Shown here one piece after another: positions 56,931 through 64,000 of a stretch of 64,000 bases of DNA (position 1 is its first letter; each line of letters opens with the position of its first letter). The position numbers and the translations under genes were made by a program. A model generated the notes under the pieces. It was not told the origin of the DNA. It saw only the letters and a program-made list of their open reading frames with translations, and searched no databases. Source of the DNA: Nannochloropsis oceanica (Eukaryota > Sar > Eustigmatophyceae > Eustigmatales > Monodopsidaceae); assembly GCA_004519485.1 (NCBI GenBank), contig CP038107.1, forward strand, positions 1,051,091 to 1,115,090, given 5' to 3'.

Positions 56931-59900
56931 ATGACGCAGCAGGGTATCCTACCTATTCTACTTTATTTCCTCCTTCATCTAAGCGCGTACAGCTGGCAAT
57001 TGCAGCCCCCGCAGCACTACCTGTTGCGATCAGCCCTGCCCTCGTCCTCCTCCTTTCATCACTCCCTTCGCCACGTGATGGTGATGGCTCCTCGCCGCTT
57101 TTCCCGCCTTCCCCCTGTGTTTTCTACCTTTCCACCGCTGTCTCCTGGAGATGAAGGGAAAGGAGGTGGCAGAGGAGGAATTGAAGACAACGAGGATGGC
57201 AGGGATGAAGAGGAGCTGGCAGCGTTCTTAAACCTGCGGAAGAATGAACGAGGTGGAACACCCATTGACAGGTAATTAGTCAGTGAATGACCTAAACCGT
57301 TATCAAATGTCCTAACCAGACGTTTAATACCCTGACTGAATGGGAGATGCGGGGAAGTGAAGCGTCTCCATCTTTCCCGGCAATAATCTCCCTCTCTCCC
57401 TTCCTCCTTCCTAGCTCGAAGCTGGTCTTAGAGGTCCTTCCTTACCTGTGTCTACAGGCGGAGTTCACTATTGTGGGCACTAGCCCCTATGTTACAGCCC
57501 TGAGGAAAAAGGTGGGGGAGAGGGAGGGAGGGAGGGAGGGAGGGAGGGAAAGCGGATCTGCCATCGGTTCACTCTTCCCTTCTCCTCATCCCGCCATGAC
57601 AGGTACTGGCGGCGGCAAAGGATCCCGAGCGGAAGCCTGTAGTCGTCCTCGGCGACGTCGGAATGCGGAGAGTCGACACAGCAGGTGTGCTGCCCTCTTC
57701 TCTTTGCCCCTCCTCCTCATCCTTTACCTCTCCGTCCTTCCCTTCCTTCGTCCCCACTTTCTTGCTAAAGTCTCACCCTTATCTCCTCCTCCTTTGAAAT
57801 TCCATCTTTGTAAATCTTCAATTCTCTCACCCCAGTCACTCAAAGTCTTTGCCGGCCTTTCCTCTCTCCCTCCCTCCCTCCCTCCCTCCCTCCAGTCCTC
57901 CTTCACTCCCTCACGGCCCCAAACCAGCTCCCGCCCCTGCGCATGTCGGCCAAGGAAATAACAGGCGAGCCCGCCCGCTTCTTTGGTGGGAGAGGTGAGG
58001 GAGGGTAGGAGGGATGGAAAGAAGGAGAGAAGAATTGAAGGAAAGCAAGGGGAGGTCGATATACTGCCAATTTGACACTAAAACCCTTTTTCCCTCCCTC
58101 CCTCCCTCCCTCCCTCCCTCCCTCCCTCCCTCCCTCCTCCCTCCCTCCCATCTCCTCGTGACAAGGCGGTCGGTCTCTGACCAGCACGGGGGAGGGCCTC
58201 TTAGACTTGGCGTGCAATTCATCAGCTGTCATCATCACTAAGGTCGAGTCCCTGCAGCCCCACTTGCTGGCACGCCTGGAGCAGCTCGTGAACGAGGGTG
58301 AGGAGGGAGGGAGGGAGGGGGGGAGGGAGGGAGGGAATGAAGAAAGCGAAAAAGGGAATTGCAATGTAAATTTATTGAATCCGCTGAATTTGAATCCCTC
58401 CCTCCCTCCCTCTCCCCCTCCCTCCCCCCCTCTTCCCTTCTTCCCTCCCTCCTTCCAGGCACCTACTCCTCCGTGGAGGAAGACTCACGAGGCGCCGCGG
58501 CCGCCGGGCCCCTCAAGCAATGCCGAGCCCGCATCCTCGTGACCGGTCAGGACCTCCCTCCCGGTACGCCTTCCCTCCCTCCCTCCCTCCCTCCCTCCCT
58601 CCCTCCCTCCCATCCTTCGCTTCCTTTCTCAGGATGCGTTCCTGTCTCCTTCCCTCTCTCCCTCCCTCCCTCCGTCAGGTTTGACTCTGAAGAAGGATAT
58701 AAAGACAATCCAGCTTCTCCCCCTGAAGAAGCACCGTGTCGACGTCCAGCCGGAGGTGATGCAGGTGCGAGGATGGGGGGGAGGAAGGGGGGAAGGCGGG
58801 CCGTGGCCCGCCAGGGCTGGAGAAGGAAGGGAGGGAGGGAGGGAGGGAGGGAGGGAGGGAGGGAGGGAGGGAGGGAGGGAGGGAGGGAGGGAGGGGATGG
58901 TTGGGGCATACCACCCACATACCTATAATCTCTCTCGCTCTATGGCCGTGCCTTATGGATCCTGTGATCGATCCCACGCCATGATATTTTCTTACGTATG
59001 TGCACACATACACATACGCAATGCGCCACGACCCACACAAACCCATCACATTTATATCACACAGGTGCTGGGTCGTGTGTGCGACGAGTCGGGGAAGCCG
59101 GTGCCTAAGGTCTCAGAGTCCGCGTACAGGTAAATGCACGAGCGGGGAGGTCGGTTGGTGAGGTACAAGAAGCGGCACAAGGAGGAGCGAAGGGAGGGAA
59201 AGAGGGAGGGAGGGAAGGAGGGAGGGTGGGGGTCCTCCCTTCTTCCTGTGAGGGGAGTGAAAGGGAGGGAGGGAGGGAGGGAGGGAAGGAAAGGAGGAGG
59301 AAGGGAAGGAGAGAGACTCATTCCGCACTACGCTGTACAGATTTTTGACGGCCTATGACTTTCCGGGAAACCTAGAAGAGCTGGAGATGCTCGTCACAGA
59401 GGCCCTGACCAAGGTGAGGGGTCACGGCGGGAGGGAGGAGGGGAGGGAGGAAGGGCGGTGTTACTCGTCCCATATTCAAACCTTCAAACCCTTGCAGATC
59501 TGGCGGCGGGGCGGGCCCAACGAGATCAACGAGAACGATCTCTTCGACAAGGCCTTCGACATCCAGAGAGCCAACCTCCGGTACGTCCCCCCCTCCCTCC
59601 CTTCCTCCCTTTCCCCCCCCCGACCCTCTTCTCTGTACCCCTTACCCCTCCCTCCCTCCCTCCCTCCCTCCCTCCCTTCCTCCCTCCCTCCAGCAACAAC
59701 CTCTTTGAGACCGTCCCTTGGCTGCGACAATTTTTGCGAGATATCGACTGGCCAAAGGCGCGTACCACGGAAGAGGAGGGGGAGGGAGGGAGGGAGGAAG
59801 GGAGAGGGGGAAGGCAGCGTCGGAGTAAGAGGAGCAACCAATCCCGGACAGCGAGAATAATTTTCGTTGTCTCTTCTCTCTTTCCTTAACCCCCCTCCCC

Positions 59901-62421
59901 CCCTCCCTCCCTCCCTCCCTCAGGGCTTGAACCAGGGCTTTACGCGCTACGCCTTCCCCATTTATGTCGCCGGACTCTTCCTCGGCCCTCAGGACAGGGA
60001 TCACAATGTCCTTTTGCAGTTCTTCTGGTCCTGGTGAGGAGGGGAGGCAGGGAGGGTGGCAGGGAAGGAGGGAAGCACGGAACCAGAGAAGGGGGATAGG
60101 TTGACGTTTCCTTTCTGGCTTAATCCTCCCCTCTTTCCCTTCTCTAGGTGGTGGCCGGCCATCATGCTTATTTACCCGGTCCTGGCACGCATCTGGTATG
60201 TGTCCTCCTTCCTTCCTTCCTTCCCTCCCTCCCTCCCTCCCTTCCTCCCTCCCCCATCCGCCATCCACATCCCTCAGTTTTACCCTTCCCCCCCTCCTTT
60301 CCCCCCTCCCTCCCTACCCTCATTCCATCCCCCCCTTCAGGTGCTCTGTCTGCCCCTTCATGATCTACGGGGAGTGGGCACAAGAGACTCTCCTCAAGGT
60401 CTTCCCCACCTTCAAACTAAAAAAGTGGCCTAAGGCCGTCACCGACAAATGGGGTCCGTGGGTCATGTACGGTACGTCCTTCTCTCCCTCCCTCCCTCCC
60501 TCCTTTCCTCCCTCCCTTCCTCCCCTCCTGCCTCTCAGAGCCAACAACAATTTTATGTGTTGTTACCCCCTCCCACCCCCCCTCCCTCCCTCCCTCCCTC
60601 CCTCTTTATCTCCCGCCCTCCCTAGGCCTCTTCGTCACCATTCTGTATTGGGAAGAGCTGTGGGACCTTCCTCAGAACGCCAGCCTCTCGGCTTGGCTCC
60701 TGCTCCTCATCACCGGTACGTGCCTGTCTTCCCCTCTTCCCTCCCTCCCTCCCTCCCTCCCTATATCATATCCCCCTCACGCCTCCCTCCCTTCCCTCCC
60801 TCCTCCCCTTCTCCCAAGGCGGTGCCATCCTCACCTCCCTCCAATACGAAAAGCGCCTCTGGTGCCACACCCTCTGCCCCATCGGCGGCATGAACGGCAT
60901 GTATGCCAAACTCTCCGTGCTCTCTGTACGGACCGAGCCCGGCCTTTGTCAGTCCTGCGGGCAGTACCTCTGTATCAACAATGAGAAGAATAACAAGCCG
61001 GGTACGTATGCCTTCTCCCTCTTCCTCTCTCCTTCCCTCCTTCCTCGCCGACGGCAAGACACCTCTGATAACCTTTGCCTGTCTTCCTCCCTTCCCCCCC
61101 CCCCCCCAAGGCTGCCCCTTAAACCTGATCCCGTCCCAGCTCCCTGACAACAGTCAGTGCGTTAATTGCCTGCAATGCGCCACCGACAACTGCCCCTACG
61201 ACAACGTGGGGTAAGGCCGGTGGGGGGAGGGAGGGAGGGAGGAACAGAGAGGGAAACACACACAGATAATATGGAGGGGAAATTTGTCAGGTCATCTCGT
61301 CCATCTCTTCAAGCCTTTGTCTCTTCCTCCCTCCCGCCCTTCCTCCCCTCAAGCCTCTACATCCGGCCCCTGGCCGTCGACATATCTTCGGGCTCCCACG
61401 AGGCCCGCGATTGGGAGGTGTGCCTGATGCTGCTGCTTATGGGCAACGTCTTCATGCGTCGCTTGCCGCAGGTGCGTGCCGACCGCTCCTCCCTTTCTCC
61501 CTCCCTCCTCCTCCAATCCATTCCTCATATCCTCGCCTCCATGCATGGACGTTTCCATCAGTGGGTCACATTCTCTAACCTTGCTGACTTCATTTGTCCT
61601 CCCCTTCCCTCCCTCCCTCCCATCGCAGATCCTCACCACCCTTCACCTCCCCCTCTCGTGGCTGGACTCCTTCCCGACCCACGCTGCCGCCACCACTGTC
61701 GCCCTCTTCCTCCCCGCGGTGATCACCTACGGCGTGCATCGCGTCTTCCAAGCACCGAAAATCGGGTAAGTCCACTCCATGCCCTCTCTTCCCCCTCTGC
61801 TCTCATACACCCTTCCTCCCTCCCTCTCCTTCTCCCGCCTGCAGATCCTCAGTGCGTCTCACGAATGAACTAAAGCCAGCACCCGTCGATTTCGTCAATC
61901 TTGCCTATGGCTATCTACCTTTGGCGTGGGCTGCCAACACTGCCACCTGGGGGGAATTCTTCTTGAGAGAGGTATGTGGAGACGGAAAAGTAGGTTATAA
62001 CTTGGAGAAAAGGGTTGATCGAGAAAAGCAGTGAAAGACTTAAATGCACTATCCTCTCTTCCCTCACGCTGTAAAAGCGCGGCTCACGGAACATGAAACG
62101 AGCCACTCGCTGCACCTCACACCGTGCCTCTGTCCCTCTCTCCTCCTTCAGGCCCCAAACGTTATCCCTGTCACTGCCATGAGCGTCGGCATCTCCGCCG
62201 AGACCGCCTACTCCTGGCTACCCCACCTTACACTCTCCAACGACCTAGTAGCCTTCCTCCAACTCGTCACGCTCTTCATCGGCGCCGCCTCCTCGATCTG
62301 GCTGACCAATGCCATTACTCACAGATCTCTAAAGGAGATGTTGCCTCAAGTGGCGACCATCCTGGGGCTGGACTTTTTGTTCGCCGTGTCAGTGCTGGGT
62401 CCGGGACCCCCATGGCACTAG
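56931..62421 (+). CDS. Pseudo-sigma-54-activator AAA domain fused to membrane polyferredoxin
   Basis: Twenty-one exons: 56931-57271, 57415-57511, 57603-57684, 57896-57994, 58166-58297, 58459-58563, 58679-58764, 59065-59129, 59341-59413, 59498-59580, 59694-59757, 59924-60033, 60148-60195, 60341-60471, 60626-60715, 60819-61001, 61111-61210, 61354-61471, 61629-61765, 61845-61971, 62152-62421; 2,541 nt, 846 residues, all phases consistent (the intron after 59757 starts GC). A signal peptide ending SAYS-W suggests a plastid leader. Residues ~130-370 follow the sigma-54 activator fold: FTIVGTSPYVTALRKKV, then GLLDLACNSSAVIITKVESL, then LTAYDFPGNLEELEMLV (family: YxWPGNVRELEN). Walker A is lost (VVVLGDVGMRR), and Walker B acids and GAFTGA are absent, so ATPase activity is unlikely. 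Residues ~400-846 are a NapH/NosR/CcoG-like membrane domain: WCSVCP (~462), WCHTLCPIGG, CQSCGQYLC...GCP and CVNCLQCATDNCP for two 4Fe-4S clusters, plus about eight helices. Probable role: plastid membrane electron transfer with a sensory N-domain (inference). Confidence 0.8.
58827..58895. repeat. (GGGA)n array in an intron
   Basis: About sixteen pure GGGA units on the coding strand, within the intron that follows the exon ending 58764. Confidence 0.96.
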
Positions 62422-63423
62422 CGTAAGGCGACGAATGCAGGGACGAGTAGGGCAGGGAAGAGTCGCAGAACGCGATTTGTATATTTTTTGGTAACAGGCG
62501 GTCACGACTGAAATTTCATGACTATTGATCAAGAAATTAAATGGAAAAACGACACACCGTGCACTTAGATGTTGGAAAGTAACAAGCTTTGTTTTTTCGC
62601 ACTCTAACACTTCAATTCTATTACACAAAACGTCCATGTCCATGCCGATATGAAACGTGCACCAGGGCCCCTGATTACTACGCTATGATATTGCAAATAA
62701 GTGTTGCTATTATTTGCGCAAGATGTTTGTCTTGGTTCGACATGACGTGTGACCGCCAGAAAGGGGGGCACATCGGTTCTCGCGTCATCGCACCATTACA
62801 CAACCACACCCTGTGGGAGGTACAGTGTTCATTCATATCTTTTACTTTCTGAGCTCACCATACTAAGGTATAACCATCCGCACATTATATACTATGTATA
62901 AGCTCAAAATAAAGACTTCAATTCATGACTCTCAACCCCCGATCTGCCTCGAGGACCCCCGGCCTGCCTAGAGGACGTCAGGTCGCATGCGATTGTTCTA
63001 TTGGATTGTAGGACAGAAGAATACGCTCCCGAACCTCCATTTTTGGTGCTTTCCCCTCCACACCTCCCCTCTATTCTCGCGCACGAAGGCATAGGAATAT
63101 GCACATGTAGGCGCTCAAGCTGGCGTGTCAGTGCGATGGATGCGCCAGATTTGATCAAAGCCACCTCGTATGATAACGGAAAGGAAATACACTTGACCTT
63201 GAAGGCGGCGAAATTTCGTCGTACTTGTGTACAACACACTTTCACGGCATCTTTGAAGGGAAGGATGAACATTCCCTCATAATGAAAGATTATAATAGTA
63301 GAATGCTTTTTGTAGGTCCTACTGGTGCCTCTTTCTTCACAATCTCGTCCACCATTGGCCCTTCTTTCCTATCCCCCTAGGTGCTACCCACCTTCATCAT
63401 CGCGCTTACTCAATCCCTCAAGC
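62422..63423. other. Intergenic, no supported gene
   Basis: About 1 kb, AT-richer than the genes around it, with polyadenylation-like AATAAA at 62910-62915. Open frames are short and unconvincing. Confidence 0.55.
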
Positions 63424-64000
63424 ATGACCCCCTCGAACATCCGGAGCGCAGACAAGGCGACAAAGACGTATCGTACCCCCACCAGCAATAGCATTTCCAC
63501 ATGTCGCCGCAGCCGTTGCCCATCCCTCCTTTCCTCCCATGCTCTCTTCGCTCAACGCACTTTCTCCTCCGATGATGTGATCCGCTCCATGCTTTCTTAC
63601 TTGCCGTTGCGCGCTTTGCTGACAGCTTCCGAAGTCGATACACAGTGGTGGCGTACTAGTACAAAGCCTGAATTGTGGAAAGCCCTGCTGTTGCGACACT
63701 TTGGCTCATCTTTGGCCCCTGTGATAAACGCGGTGGAGTTGCAGACCGCTAAGGATGTTACCCCGCGAAGCCACTTATCTCTGCATTCCTCCTGCTCTTC
63801 GTCCTCCCACCTGTCCCCATCCTCGCACCAGTCGACCCTCAAGCGTCTTTTTATCAAGCAGTATCTGGATGTCCATGGCGCCTGCAAGAAAGTAGAAGAC
63901 GGCGACGCGGAAGAAGAAGAGGAAGAAGCACGTTGGAAGAGACATTTTGCTTTCACGTACTTGCAGGTGCAGTTGTGGGTGATGGAAAACAACGATGGAG
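63424..64000 (+). CDS. F-box-like protein, 5' part (runs off the window)
   Basis: The frame is open from ATG at 63424 to the window edge (192 residues visible). After about 45 Ser/Arg-rich residues comes DDVIRSMLSYLPLRALLTASEVDTQWW and then PELWKALLLRHFG, the pattern of an F-box (Leu-Pro, alternating leucines, final Trp-Trp and ELW/LLxxxFG) at about 48-92. A Ser/His stretch and an acidic Glu run (about 168-175) follow, then RWKRHFAFTYLQVQLW, perhaps the start of a second helical unit. F-box proteins bring substrates to SCF ubiquitin ligases; the substrate-binding part lies outside the window. A CAG-GTG at 63966 might be an exon end (donor), so the last few residues shown could be intronic. 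Confidence 0.7.
   Translation, partial: MTPSNIRSADKATKTYRTPTSNSISTCRRSRCPSLLSSHALFAQRTFSSDDVIRSMLSYLPLRALLTASEVDTQWWRTSTKPELWKALLLRHFGSSLAPVINAVELQTAKDVTPRSHLSLHSSCSSSSHLSPSSHQSTLKRLFIKQYLDVHGACKKVEDGDAEEEEEEARWKRHFAFTYLQVQLWVMENNDG

Noticed and set aside
56572-56934. Plus-strand frame just before the polyferredoxin gene
   Set aside because: It overlaps the true ATG in another frame and has no domain; more likely promoter and 5' UTR.
56931-59500. A working sigma-54-dependent transcription activator
   Set aside because: Walker A, Walker B acids and GAFTGA are missing, the protein has membrane helices and a leader, and eukaryotes have no sigma-54.
25116-62000. Dozens of long frames rich in GGREGGREGG or PSLPPSLPPS on both strands
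   Set aside because: They are translations of GGGA/CCCT intron arrays and are antisense or out of phase with the supported exons.
63001-63282. 93-residue plus-strand frame before the F-box gene
   Set aside because: No motif, atypical codon use, and AT-rich surroundings.

Overview
The window is nuclear DNA of a eukaryotic alga, most likely a photosynthetic stramenopile of the Nannochloropsis/Microchloropsis (Eustigmatophyceae) type. The signs are spliced GT-AG genes, TTAGGG telomeres, and two predicted N-termini in which a signal peptide is followed by an aromatic residue (TTAF-Q and SAYS-W), as in bipartite heterokont plastid leaders. Introns are full of GGGA/CCCT repeats that read as REGG or PSLPP when mistranslated. 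The genus is an inference from gene content and repeat style.

Two chromosome ends meet here. Positions 8826-8946 are a right-hand telomere (TTAGGG), 8947-9046 are exactly 100 N, and 9047-9318 are a left-hand telomere (CCCTAA). So 1-8825 and 9319-64000 most probably belong to different chromosomes joined by the assembler.

Left arm (1-8825): an AT-richer, gene-poor subtelomere. It holds a broken papain-like protease, an unrecognised minus-strand gene remnant, a two-domain sulfotransferase, a galactose-3-O-sulfotransferase-like gene, and a truncated inverted copy of the first sulfotransferase.

Right arm, part 1 (9.3-25 kb): compact genes with plain introns. They are a vanadium-haloperoxidase/PAP2-type protein, a type-2 diacylglycerol acyltransferase, a TspO/MBR-related membrane protein, a PhnP-like metallo-beta-lactamase-fold hydrolase, and two convergent paralogous MFS transporters of the metabolite:H+ symporter type.

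Right arm, part 2 (25-62.4 kb): intron-rich genes whose introns often begin with sense-strand GGGA arrays and end with CCCT arrays. They are a 30-exon patatin/iPLA2 phospholipase (1,854 residues), a divergent 17-exon ORC1, a 14-exon SLC37/OPA-type organophosphate transporter, a small unknown membrane protein, a 10-exon TauE/SafE anion exporter, a 14-exon SETD3/RuBisCO-LSMT-like methyltransferase, and a 21-exon gene that fuses a degenerate sigma-54-activator AAA domain to a NapH/NosR-type membrane polyferredoxin. The window ends inside an F-box gene. I derived the exon boundaries by hand. In every complete spliced model the coding exons sum to a multiple of three and the intron phases agree, which is good evidence for the structures. 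Lipid metabolism (DGAT2, iPLA2) and sulfur/anion chemistry (sulfotransferases, TauE) recur, but nothing shows co-regulation.
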